Positions 1-6,924 of a DNA stretch of 11,988 bases are shown piece by piece. Below the pieces are notes generated by a model. The model searched no databases, was not told where the DNA came from, and saw only the letters and a list, made by a program, of their open reading frames with translations. The DNA lies in contig JAACVA010000169.1 in NCBI GenBank assembly GCA_009992615.1, forward strand, positions 1 to 11,988, given 5' to 3'. This stretch comes from Rhodobacterales bacterium. GTDB lineage: Bacteria; Pseudomonadota; Alphaproteobacteria; Rhodobacterales; Rhodobacteraceae. How positions within the stretch are numbered: the first letter of the stretch is position 1; every line of letters begins with the position of its first letter. The translations under genes and the position numbers were made by a program.

Positions 1-1623
1 GACGCCACCTTTGCCGTCTGGACCGAAATCGACACCAACCGCAGCGGCGCACGCCTTGACGCGCGCGAACTGGGGCTGGATGCGGCGGGCCTGGCCCTTG
101 CCGTGCGGGCGCAACTGGCCCTGAGCGGCAGTCTGCCGGTGCGCCTCACCGATCCCGCCGATGCCGAGGTTCTGGCAGGTTTTTCAAACCGGCTGGCCGC
201 CTTGCGCGACGGTGCCCCGGTGCTGATGGCGCCCGAACCCGCCTATGGCGCCGATCCTGCCCAGCCGCAGCGCGCCCGTATCACCGTGCTGCACGGTGGC
301 CCGCCCCTGGCCGACGTGCGGCGCGGCGCCGATGGGGCGCTGGTGCTGGTGCTGGCCGGGGATGCAGCCGAAGGCCTGCCCGATCTTGACGGATTGTTGC
401 CTCTGCCCGCGCCGGTGCAGGGCAATCCCGTTCTGCCCCCCGGCGTGGTGACCGCACTGCGCAATCTGCACGCCGAGCCGTTGGAAACCTTCAACCGCTA
501 TGCCGAACTGCCGGTGCGGTTCCAGATGCCCGAGGATTGGCTGACGCTGGCCTCGCAGAAGGCGCTTTTGCGTCTCGGCTATGGCTTTGCCGAAGGGCTG
601 CCGGAAGGCGCGCTGATGCTGGTCAAGGTGAACGAAACCACGGTGCGGCTGCTGCCGCTGGACCGCGGCGCGACCGACGAGCGTGATCTGCTGGATGTCG
701 GTTTTCCCGCGCGCCTGCTGCATCCGGGTGTGAATGTGCTGAACTTTGTCGCCATCGTGCCGGGCGACCCGCCCGACCTGCCCTGTCCGCCGATCACGGC
801 ACCGTTGCTGACCATCGACCGCGATTCGACGCTTGAGGTGCCGCCTTCGCCACGGATGGTGATTCCGGGAATGGCGGCAACCCTGCGCGCGCTGCGCCCC
901 GATCAGATCGTGCCGCCTAGTTCGGAACAGGCCTTCACCCTGTCCCAGCGCGATACCTTTGCCGTCCTGGGGTCAAGCCTGCGGTCGATCCTCGGCACCG
1001 AGCGGCAGGAAGCGGCCAGCCTGACGGTGGCCCGCCTGGGCGACACCGGCGCGATCCCGCTGGACCGGCTGGGCCTGACGCGGCGCGATCTCGACCGGCT
1101 GCTGACACCGCCGGCGGCTGACACGGCAACGCCGGATGAACCCATTGGCGGATCAGACCCTTCGCCCGGTTTCTGGTTCGGCGATGCCGCCCGGCGGTTG
1201 CGCCAGATCGCCTTGCCTGGCGATGGCGATCTGGCCGAATGGCTGCGCCCGCAACACGCCGAGGCGGTGCTGTTTTCGCCCGATCCGGTTCAGGCGCCGG
1301 GTGATCTGTGGCTGGTGCTGGGCCCGGAGGCCGATCCGATGGTCGTGGCGCCCGCTCTGGCCGAGGCGCGGCTGGCCCCTGACGGGCCACGCGGCCAGGT
1401 TTCGATCCTGACCCGCGACGCGCATTGGCGCAGCTGGGCCGACACGTCGATCCGGCCGCAACTGCGCGAACCCCTGACCACCGGCAATTTCCGCGAGGTC
1501 GCAGGAAACTTTGCGTCATGGGCACCCCTGTATTTCGGGATTGCGCTGTTCGGCTTTACCGCTTTGTCGGTCGTTCTGGCGCTGATCTTTGTCGTGACCA
1601 CCAGAGGAAGACGGAAAAGATGA
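1..1623 (+). CDS. bcsB: Cellulose synthase regulatory subunit BcsB (partial, 5' end missing)
   Basis: The reading frame is open from base 1, so the gene starts outside the window; 540 residues are visible. BcsB is the periplasmic, membrane-anchored partner of the catalytic subunit BcsA and helps guide the growing glucan across the periplasm. The visible part is a long, cysteine-poor exported-type region ending in a single hydrophobic helix (about 1525-1602, core APLYFGIALFGF) and a basic cytoplasmic tail RGRRKR. That is the BcsB layout: periplasmic carbohydrate-binding and flavodoxin-like domains, then one C-terminal anchor that packs on BcsA. Family members are usually about 700-800 residues, so roughly 150-250 N-terminal residues should lie upstream, probably preceded by bcsA. 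The stop overlaps the start of the GH8 gene (ATGA), implying translational coupling. Assignment rests on the C-terminal architecture, the remembered family sequence, and the GH8 neighbour. Confidence 0.88.
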   Translation, partial: DATFAVWTEIDTNRSGARLDARELGLDAAGLALAVRAQLALSGSLPVRLTDPADAEVLAGFSNRLAALRDGAPVLMAPEPAYGADPAQPQRARITVLHGGPPLADVRRGADGALVLVLAGDAAEGLPDLDGLLPLPAPVQGNPVLPPGVVTALRNLHAEPLETFNRYAELPVRFQMPEDWLTLASQKALLRLGYGFAEGLPEGALMLVKVNETTVRLLPLDRGATDERDLLDVGFPARLLHPGVNVLNFVAIVPGDPPDLPCPPITAPLLTIDRDSTLEVPPSPRMVIPGMAATLRALRPDQIVPPSSEQAFTLSQRDTFAVLGSSLRSILGTERQEAASLTVARLGDTGAIPLDRLGLTRRDLDRLLTPPAADTATPDEPIGGSDPSPGFWFGDAARRLRQIALPGDGDLAEWLRPQHAEAVLFSPDPVQAPGDLWLVLGPEADPMVVAPALAEARLAPDGPRGQVSILTRDAHWRSWADTSIRPQLREPLTTGNFREVAGNFASWAPLYFGIALFGFTALSVVLALIFVVTTRGRRKR

Positions 1624-2750
1624 ACCGACGCTCCGCACTGCGCCACCTGGTCGGCAGCGCCGCCGCGCTGGCCGCAACCGCGCCTCTGGCAGCCCTGCCC
1701 CAGACCGAGCCTGCCGAAACCGGGTTCGATTCGCCGTTCCTGGGGCCGCAAAACCCACTTGCCGCGCCCTGGGCCGCCTGGAAGGCGGCGTTTCTGACCG
1801 AAGATGGCCGGGTCGTGGACGGGTTGCAAAGCGGGGCCAGCCATTCGGAAAGCCAAGGCTATGGCCTGTACCTTGCGGCGCTGTTCGGCGACGATGCCAC
1901 CTTTGACGCCATTTTTGCCTGGACCGAGGCAAACCTGGCGATCCGGCGCGATGCCCTGTTGGCCTGGCGGTGGTTGCCCGAAAGCGCGCGCTCGGTGCCC
2001 GACCGCAACAATGCCAGCGATGGCGATCTGTTCTATGCCTGGGCGCTGGTCACGCGCGGCCTGCGCGATGGCAACGGCACGATGATCGACCGGGCCATCG
2101 CCATTGCGCGCGATCTGGTTGCGGCCTGTGTGCGCCAGGCACCCGACGGCTCGGGGCGGCTGTTGTTTCTGCCGGCGGCGCAGGGGTTTGACACGGACGG
2201 TGCGATGGTCATCAACCCGTCGTATTACATGCCCCGCGCCATGGCCGAACTGGCGCGCGCGACCGGGGCGCGCGACCTGGCGATCTGTGCCGCCGATGGC
2301 ATGGCGTTGATGGGCGATCTGGCGCGCGCCGGGCTGATGCCCGACTGGGTAAAGGTGCAGCCCGGAGGCATGGTCATCCCCGGTGACCGTCCTGATCGCA
2401 ACGGATATGAGGCGGTGCGCGTGGCGCTGTTCCTGATCTGGTCCGACCGCGCCAGTCACCCCGCCGTGCTGCGTCAATCCCAGGCCTATCGTCGGGCCAA
2501 CGCCACAGCCCGGCTGGAAACCGGCGATCATGTCACGGTGTTCGACCGCGTGTCGGGCGATGTCGTCGAGACCAGCAGCCATGTCGGATATGGCGCCGTG
2601 GCTGCCCTGATTGCCTGTGCCACCGACCGTGAGAGGGGGGCGGCGATGCCGTTCTTCCGCACGATCGGTCAGGCCTATTATCCCGCAACCCTTCACCTGA
2701 TGGCGCTGGTAGCCCAGATCACCAGTGCGCCGGAGTGTACGCCGATATGA
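1620..2750 (+). CDS. bcsZ: Glycoside hydrolase family 8 endo-beta-1,4-glucanase, BcsZ type
   Basis: 376 residues; an exported cellulase that cleaves beta-1,4-glucan in the periplasm and is a standard part of bcs operons, where it is thought to trim or untangle nascent chains. Start chosen at the ATG overlapping the bcsB stop, with AGAGGAAG nine bases upstream (1603-1610). The N-terminus has a signal peptide (basic MNRRSALR, then an Ala/Leu-rich core to about residue 26). GH8 marks in order: Glu77 in SHSESQGYG, the expected catalytic acid; ASDGD at 132-136, the family signature with its conserved Asp; and an INPSYYMP segment equivalent to the NPSY motif in other BcsZ proteins. Length is normal for BcsZ. 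Its stop overlaps the next start in another ATGA. The Arg pair in the signal peptide could mean Tat rather than Sec export; that is unresolved. Confidence 0.93.
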   Translation: MNRRSALRHLVGSAAALAATAPLAALPQTEPAETGFDSPFLGPQNPLAAPWAAWKAAFLTEDGRVVDGLQSGASHSESQGYGLYLAALFGDDATFDAIFAWTEANLAIRRDALLAWRWLPESARSVPDRNNASDGDLFYAWALVTRGLRDGNGTMIDRAIAIARDLVAACVRQAPDGSGRLLFLPAAQGFDTDGAMVINPSYYMPRAMAELARATGARDLAICAADGMALMGDLARAGLMPDWVKVQPGGMVIPGDRPDRNGYEAVRVALFLIWSDRASHPAVLRQSQAYRRANATARLETGDHVTVFDRVSGDVVETSSHVGYGAVAALIACATDRERGAAMPFFRTIGQAYYPATLHLMALVAQITSAPECTPI

Positions 2751-4198
2751 AACCGATCCTTGCCCTGCTTGCTGCCACCTGTGTTGCCGCCCTGATCGCC
2801 GGGTCCGGCCCTGCCGCCGCGCAATCGGCGCCCACCGCCGAAGACCTGCGCGCCCTGCGTTTCTACATCCAGCAAAACGAGGCGACGGCGATCCAGGCCG
2901 AAATCCGCCGCCTTCAGACACAATTTGTGGGCTGGGCGCCGCCGAGCGACCTGAACGATCTGCTGATTGCCCAAAGCGGGCCGACCAGCGAAATCGCCGA
3001 CATCTATGCCCGGATCGCCCGCGGCGACATCGAAGGGATGCGCCGCACATTGCAACGCACCAAGGCGCGTTATCCCGGCTGGCAAGTGCCCGGTGATCTC
3101 GCAGCCGCCATCGAACTGGCCGAGGCGCAAGAGGCGTTCGACCGTGCGATCAACACCCGCGACGGGGTGACCGCCGCCAAGATCGGCGCCCAAACCCCCG
3201 CCTTGTTCCGGTGTGATCGGATCAACAACGCCTGGAACCTCGCGGCGCTGCACAGCGCAGCGGGCAACCCGGCGCGTGCCCTGGCCACCTATCGCCAGGT
3301 GGTGACCGCCTGTACGGTGATTCCTGATCTCGTGTCGACCATCGAAAAGGCCGAAACCGTGACCAGCGACGCCGAACTGATCGGCCTGATCGACATCGCC
3401 AAACAGCGTTTCCCGAACCACGCCGCCACATTCGACGCACTGGGCAAGCGCCTGCTGGCCGGGCGCGGAAGAGGCGTGGCCACAGCCCCCGCCGCCGCCC
3501 CGAGACAGACACCGACAGCCGCCGCCGCGCCGCGGCAGGCAACCATACCGACGCCGTCCACAACCGCAGTTGTCGCGCCCCCCCCACCCACCACCACCGC
3601 CGCTGTCGTGCCGCCCCCCCCGGCCCTTGCATCCTTGCCGCGCAGCGGTGACGGGCGGCTGGGGCAGACCCGCAGTGCCGCTGCTTCGGGCGCTTTTCGC
3701 GATTGTCTGGCCAGGTCGGCGCGCCCCCGGTCGCTGGACATCGCCTATGAGCGGGCCTGGTGCGCTTACAACCTTGAACGCCCGCTTGAATCCCTGGCGT
3801 TGTTTTCAGCCACAGCCGAGGCCGGGCTGGGCGGCACGGTGCGGCGAGATGCGCGGTTCGGCATGGCGCTTTCCCTGCTCAAGCGCAATATGACCGACGA
3901 TGCGGCCCGCATTGCTGCCGCCACCGACCTGACCGACCAGCAGCGCCGCGAAGTCGAGGTGATCATCCTCGATCAACGGGGTGTGCAGGCATACGAGGCT
4001 GGTGATTTTCAAGGTGCCGTTGATTACTTCAACGCCTTGGAAGAGGCGCAAGGCGGGCTGCGGCGCGATCTCGCGATGCTGCGTGGCTATGCCTTTCTGC
4101 GTCTGGGCGAACGGGAAAAGGCGCGGGCGCAGTTCCAGCAACTGCACGATGTACTGGCCACGGCCGAGACTCGCACCGCACTGAACGCCGCGCAATGA
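2747..4198 (+). CDS. Exported repeat/TPR-like protein of the cellulose operon
   Basis: 483 residues, start at the ATG of the ATGA overlap with bcsZ. A clear Sec signal peptide (MKPILALLAATCVAALIAG, cleavage expected after about residue 25, AAA|Q) sends it to the periplasm. The N-terminal part (27-240) is helical and contains a duplicated motif: GWAPPSDLNDL at 62-72 and GWQVPGDLAAA at 111-121, 49 residues apart, each preceded by a basic helix. Residues 243-298 form a low-complexity Ala/Pro/Thr linker with PPPP runs. The C-terminal part (about 310-475) looks TPR-like, for example GVQAYEAGDFQGAVDYF and LRGYAFLRLGEREKARAQF. Position after bcsB and bcsZ suggests the scaffold role played by the TPR half of BcsC, but there is no room for a BcsC beta-barrel. 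Function is inferred from context. The linker codons include two C8 tracts. Confidence 0.8.
   Translation: MKPILALLAATCVAALIAGSGPAAAQSAPTAEDLRALRFYIQQNEATAIQAEIRRLQTQFVGWAPPSDLNDLLIAQSGPTSEIADIYARIARGDIEGMRRTLQRTKARYPGWQVPGDLAAAIELAEAQEAFDRAINTRDGVTAAKIGAQTPALFRCDRINNAWNLAALHSAAGNPARALATYRQVVTACTVIPDLVSTIEKAETVTSDAELIGLIDIAKQRFPNHAATFDALGKRLLAGRGRGVATAPAAAPRQTPTAAAAPRQATIPTPSTTAVVAPPPPTTTAAVVPPPPALASLPRSGDGRLGQTRSAAASGAFRDCLARSARPRSLDIAYERAWCAYNLERPLESLALFSATAEAGLGGTVRRDARFGMALSLLKRNMTDDAARIAAATDLTDQQRREVEVIILDQRGVQAYEAGDFQGAVDYFNALEEAQGGLRRDLAMLRGYAFLRLGEREKARAQFQQLHDVLATAETRTALNAAQ
3473..3640 (+). repeat. Low-complexity Pro/Ala/Thr linker coding segment with two C8 tracts
   Basis: This coding stretch for residues 243-298 of the exported TPR-like protein is compositionally biased: Ala, Pro and Thr dominate, with the short unit AAAPRQ recurring as APRQ and two PPPP blocks. 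On the DNA it contains uninterrupted runs of eight C at 3578-3585 and 3614-3621. The protein segment probably forms an extended flexible spacer between two helical domains. The homopolymers are possible slippage sites. Confidence 0.75.
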
Positions 4199-4206
4199 AT
4201 CGGGTG

Positions 4207-4228
4207 CGGCCCAGGGTGATCCGGGCCG
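4207..4228. terminator. Possible bidirectional terminator hairpin between convergent genes
   Basis: CGGCCC (4207-4212) pairs with GGGCCG (4223-4228) across a 10-base loop, with one additional G-T wobble pair outside. It fills most of the 34-bp gap between the end of the cellulose operon and the end of the convergent lacI-type gene, where a shared terminator would be expected. There is no good T-run on either side (only TTTT about ten bases beyond on the + strand, already inside the lacI-type gene), so intrinsic termination is not certain. Confidence 0.35.
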
Positions 4229-4232
4229 TGCA

Positions 4233-5255
4233 TCAGAGGTTTTCCTCGATCAGGATCTCAATCCGAATGCGTTCTTGCGAAGCGACGATGGCGCGGTTTT
4301 CACACTTGGCCCGCAGGATGCGTACCGCGCTGCGCACCAGGTGGCCCGGATCCTGTGTGACCACCGCATCAAGCAGCCCGGCGCGCAACGCGGCCACCGT
4401 GGCAGGGGTGCGTTCATGGGCAATGGCAACGGGCGCGGCCCGTGGCCCATGCGCGGCCAGCGCCTCAAGCGGAACCCGCGCTTCGGATCCCATGATGTAA
4501 AATCCTTCCAGATCCCGGTGGTGGGCCAGGATCGTGCGCACGACGTCAAAGGTGCGCGCCCGGTCCCCATGGGTTTCCAGTGTCGGCAAAACCCGCAGCT
4601 GCGGAAAGGTCCGGTTGATGAATGCGTCAAGGCCCAGTCGCCGCTCCAGACTGTCGCGCGCCTGCATCGTGTCGGTGATCACGGCGATGGTTCCCGGCCT
4701 CTGCCCGATAAACCGGCCGATCAGATGCCCCACGGTGCGCCCCGCCGCACGGTTGTCGATGCCAACGAAGGATTGGGGGTCTTCATCCTGCTGGTCGGAA
4801 ATAAAGGCGACGGTATGGACGCCGCGTTCGCGCAGCCGCCGTATGGCATCGCGGATCGGCGGGGTTTCCGGCGCCATGATCGCGACGCCATCCAGATCCT
4901 CGGCGCGGAGCGCGCCCAGCGCCCGGGCGGTTTCGTGCGGGTCGTGGTCATCGACGCGCAGCGCCTTGATTTCCAACATCTCACCGCGGCCAGTTTCGCC
5001 GGTTTCGCGAATCTTGTCGATGATCTCATGCAGATATTCGTCGCCATCGCGGGGCAGCACGAAACCAAAGCGATAGCCACGCCGCCGCGCCAGAGTGGCA
5101 GCAACATGATTTCTTTCGAACCCAATCTTCTGGATCGCCTGCATTACCGTTTCGACAGTGCGGGCGCGCACGCCCGCACGGCCATTCAGCACGCGGTCGA
5201 CCGTAGCCAGGCTGACGCCTGCCGCTTCCGCCAGATCTTTGGTCGTCGGTCTCAT
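4233..5255 (-). CDS. LacI-family transcriptional regulator
   Basis: 340 residues, the usual LacI-family length. The N-terminal helix-turn-helix is clear: TTKDLAEAAGVSLATVDRVL at residues 4-23, followed by NGRAGV and a hinge helix around VAATLARRRG (51-60). The rest is a periplasmic-binding-protein-like sensor domain (about 61-340) with FGFVLP opening the first strand and MAPETPP and GIDNRAAG in ligand-pocket regions. The start is the ATG giving MRPTTKDLAEAAG; an upstream in-frame ATG at 5372 would translate through the operators and is rejected. No strong ribosome site is visible, only GGGG about 12 bases upstream. It is divergent from the ABC/DhaK operon, so it is the likely local repressor, released by the transported compound or a derivative. 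The inducer is unknown. Binding to both sites between the genes would also make it autoregulated. Confidence 0.92.
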   Translation of the reverse strand: MRPTTKDLAEAAGVSLATVDRVLNGRAGVRARTVETVMQAIQKIGFERNHVAATLARRRGYRFGFVLPRDGDEYLHEIIDKIRETGETGRGEMLEIKALRVDDHDPHETARALGALRAEDLDGVAIMAPETPPIRDAIRRLRERGVHTVAFISDQQDEDPQSFVGIDNRAAGRTVGHLIGRFIGQRPGTIAVITDTMQARDSLERRLGLDAFINRTFPQLRVLPTLETHGDRARTFDVVRTILAHHRDLEGFYIMGSEARVPLEALAAHGPRAAPVAIAHERTPATVAALRAGLLDAVVTQDPGHLVRSAVRILRAKCENRAIVASQERIRIEILIEENL

Positions 5256-5324
5256 GTTTCGGCAGAACCCCACAGCCAGAACTCCGCCCCTTTTTTGCCC
5301 GGTCTGCCTCGGAAGGCAAGCCGA

Positions 5325-5341
5325 ATGAGGTACGCACCTCA
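5325..5341. promoter_or_regulatory. LacI-type operator O1 (lacI-proximal)
   Basis: TGAGGTACGCACCTCA at 5326-5341 is a near-palindrome, symmetric at 14 of 16 positions, with a CpG at its exact centre (5333-5334). A central CpG is typical of LacI-family operators, where hinge helices insert into the minor groove. It lies about 70 bases upstream of the regulator's start and is the exact reverse complement of O2. Binding by the adjacent regulator is inferred. Confidence 0.82.
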
Positions 5342-5349
5342 GAAAATGC

Positions 5350-5379
5350 TTGGCATGAGGTGCGTACCTCATCTACCAA
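5350..5379 (+). promoter_or_regulatory. Candidate promoter of the ABC/DhaK operon
   Basis: TTGGCA at 5350-5355 matches the sigma-70 -35 box at five of six positions. The best -10 candidate 18 bases later is TACCAA (5374-5379), which is weak. The spacer is almost exactly filled by operator O2, which would explain repression by direct blocking of RNA polymerase. The -35 match and the geometry support it; the -10 box does not strongly. Confidence 0.35.
5356..5372. promoter_or_regulatory. LacI-type operator O2 (transport-operon-proximal)
   Basis: TGAGGTGCGTACCTCA at 5356-5371 is the exact reverse complement of O1; including one flanking base the match is 17 bp. Centre-to-centre distance is 30 bp, about three helical turns, so two bound dimers would sit on nearly the same DNA face. 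It ends 76 bases before the binding-protein start and overlaps the candidate promoter spacer. Confidence 0.85.
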
Positions 5380-5447
5380 TGGAGGCACTCTGCGATTCGT
5401 GGCGGAAATGCCGCGTGGACAGACACACCAAGGGAGGAGCGTCTCTG

Positions 5448-6764
5448 ATGACGAAGAAACTGACATATTCCGTTGCGGCAATTGCGCTTGCGGCGGCATC
5501 CGGGGCCGCGCATGCCGAGGACCTGACCCTGTGCTGGGCCGCGTGGGATCCGGCGAACGCCCTGGTCGAACTCAGCAAGACGTTCGAACAGGAAAGCGGC
5601 CACACCATGCGGTTCGAATTTGTGCCATGGCCCAATTTCGCCGACCGGATGCTGAACGAGCTGAACTCCGGCGGGCAGTTGTGCGACCTGATGATCGGTG
5701 ACAGCCAGTGGATCGGCGGCGCCGCCGAAAACGGCCAATACGTCAAGCTGAACGATTTCTTCGCCGCAGAAAGCATCGATATGGCCGATTTCATTCCAGC
5801 CACGGTGACAGGCTATGCCGAATGGCCCAAGGGCACGCCGAATTACTGGGCGTTGCCCGCCTTTGGCGACGTGGTCGGCTGGACCTATCGCAAGGATTGG
5901 TTCGAGCGGCCGGAAATCCAGGCCGACTTCAAACAGAAATACGGCCGCGCTCTGGGCGCTCCCGCAACGCTTGAGGAATTGAAGGACATCGCCCAGTTCT
6001 TTCAGGGCCGCGAGATTGACGGGACCACCGTCTATGGCGCCGCGATCTATACCGAGCGCGGCTCGGAAGGCATCACGATGGGGGTGATGAACGCGCTGTA
6101 CAACTACGGGTTCGAGTATGAAAATCCTGAAAAATCCTATGACCTGCCCGGTTTCGTCAATTCCGCCGGCGCCATCGCCGGGCTGGAGTTTTACAAGGAA
6201 CTGTACGACACCGCGACGCCGCCGGGATCTTCCAACTGGTACATGGGCGAAAACATCGACGCCTACAAATCGGGCCAGGTGGCATTGCAGATGAATTTTG
6301 CCTTCATCTGGCCGGGGGTCGAGGCCGACCCGAACGTGGGCGGTGGCAAATCGGGTTATTTCCCCAACCCCGCCGGTCCCGCCGGGCATTTCGCGCAACT
6401 TGGCGGTCAGGGCATTTCCGTCGTTGCCGCCTCGAAAAAACAGGATGCTGCACTGGAATATATCAAGTGGTTCGCCCAGCCCGAGGTGCAAGAGCAATGG
6501 TGGCAATCGGGCGGATATTCGGCCCTGCGCGCAGTGGTCGAAGACCCGGGTTTCGCGGGCAGCCAGCCCTATGCCCAGACATTTCTCGACTCGATGGCGA
6601 TCGTTAAGGATTTCTGGGCCGAGCCTGCCTATGCCTCGCTGTTGCTGACCATGCAGGACCGGGTGCACAACTATGTCATCGCCGGCAACGGCACGGCGCA
6701 AGAGGCGCTGGACGGCCTGGTTGAGGACTGGACCGAAGTGTTCGAGGACGAAGGCAAGCTTTGA
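5448..6764 (+). CDS. ABC transporter periplasmic solute-binding protein (family 1, carbohydrate type)
   Basis: 438 residues. The start is the ATG at 5448, preceded by a strong AGGGAGGAG (5431-5439) eight bases away; the frame is open far upstream but that part is only the antisense of the regulator. A Sec signal peptide is clear (MTKK, hydrophobic core, AHA|E, cleavage after about residue 23). The mature protein has the MalE-like two-lobe fold expected of CUT1 importers: LTLCWAAWDPANALVELSKT opening the first lobe, a GDSQW segment, an ALPAFGDVVGWTYRKDWF crossover region and a C-terminal helical part with WFAQPEVQEQWW. It captures the substrate in the periplasm and delivers it to the two permeases downstream. 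Many aromatic residues suggest a stacking sugar or polyol site, but specificity cannot be read. The mature chain has only two cysteines (29 and 79), both in the first lobe, probably a disulfide. First gene of the operon and probably the most highly expressed. Confidence 0.93.
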   Translation: MTKKLTYSVAAIALAAASGAAHAEDLTLCWAAWDPANALVELSKTFEQESGHTMRFEFVPWPNFADRMLNELNSGGQLCDLMIGDSQWIGGAAENGQYVKLNDFFAAESIDMADFIPATVTGYAEWPKGTPNYWALPAFGDVVGWTYRKDWFERPEIQADFKQKYGRALGAPATLEELKDIAQFFQGREIDGTTVYGAAIYTERGSEGITMGVMNALYNYGFEYENPEKSYDLPGFVNSAGAIAGLEFYKELYDTATPPGSSNWYMGENIDAYKSGQVALQMNFAFIWPGVEADPNVGGGKSGYFPNPAGPAGHFAQLGGQGISVVAASKKQDAALEYIKWFAQPEVQEQWWQSGGYSALRAVVEDPGFAGSQPYAQTFLDSMAIVKDFWAEPAYASLLLTMQDRVHNYVIAGNGTAQEALDGLVEDWTEVFEDEGKL

Positions 6765-6771
6765 CCGCCCA

Positions 6772-6795
6772 TGCCGGGCGTCTTGCTGCCCGGCA
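6772..6795 (+). other. Strong RNA hairpin after the binding-protein gene
   Basis: TGCCGGGC (6772-6779) pairs perfectly with GCCCGGCA (6788-6795) around an 8-base loop, starting eight bases after the binding-protein stop. There is no T-run behind it, so it is more likely an mRNA 3'-end stabiliser than a terminator. Such structures commonly let a binding protein be made in excess over its permeases. Confidence 0.6.
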
Positions 6796-6800
6796 CCTCA

Positions 6801-6840
6801 CCTCTGACCCGGGGGGCACCCCTTGGGCCAGAGGAGTTTT
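6801..6840 (+). terminator. Possible partial terminator or attenuator inside the operon
   Basis: CCTCTGACCC (6801-6810) pairs with GGGCCAGAGG (6825-6834) with a single mismatch; two bases later comes TTTT (6837-6840). A GC-rich stem followed by a short T-run suggests a leaky intrinsic terminator that reduces transcription into the permease genes. Together with the preceding hairpin it fills the first half of the 160-bp gap. The T-run is short, so complete termination is unlikely. Confidence 0.45.
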
Positions 6841-6888
6841 GCCAAATCGCACGCCGCTATGGCCAGGCCGGCCCTCGGACGCCACAGT

Positions 6889-6905
6889 CATGCCCCATGG
6901 GCGTG
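6889..6905 (+). promoter_or_regulatory. Hairpin abutting the permease ribosome binding site
   Basis: CATGCCC (6889-6895) pairs with GGGCGTG (6899-6905), seven pairs including one G-U, closed by a 3-base loop. It ends three bases before the ribosome site GGAAGGA (6909-6915) of the first permease. A competing longer-range pairing, GCACGCC (6849-6855) with GGCGTGC (6900-6906), is also possible. Either could tune translation start of the permease; no ligand-binding RNA class is recognised. Confidence 0.35.
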
Positions 6906-6924
6906 CGCGGAAGGATCACCGCCA

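Noticed and set aside
1290..3050. A 586-codon open frame on the minus strand across bcsB and bcsZ
   Set aside because: It is antisense to two well-supported genes, its protein is rich in Arg, Gly and Gln with no recognisable domain, and long antisense frames are common in GC-rich DNA with GC-ending codons.
5305..5318. Small hairpin TGCCT/AGGCA in the regulator leader
   Set aside because: Only five base pairs with a 4-base loop, no T-run and no link to a ribosome site; too weak to annotate.
5256..5372. Alternative start for the LacI regulator at 5372
   Set aside because: It would translate both operators and add 39 residues unlike any LacI N-terminus; the ATG at 5255 gives the standard MRPTTKDLAEAAG start.
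4275..5447. Upstream extension of the binding-protein frame to 4275
   Set aside because: The extension is antisense to the LacI gene and crosses the operators. The start at 5448 has a strong ribosome site and immediately begins a signal peptide.
5373..6701. A 442-codon open frame on the minus strand opposite the binding-protein gene
   Set aside because: It lies wholly opposite a gene with signal peptide, strong ribosome site and clear family fold. It has the composition of an antisense shadow.
6793..6800. GCACCTCA, matching the right half of operator O1, in the gap after the binding-protein gene
   Set aside because: Only one half-site is present with no partner TGAGGT at the right distance, and the bases are explained by the hairpins; a chance 8-base match is likely.
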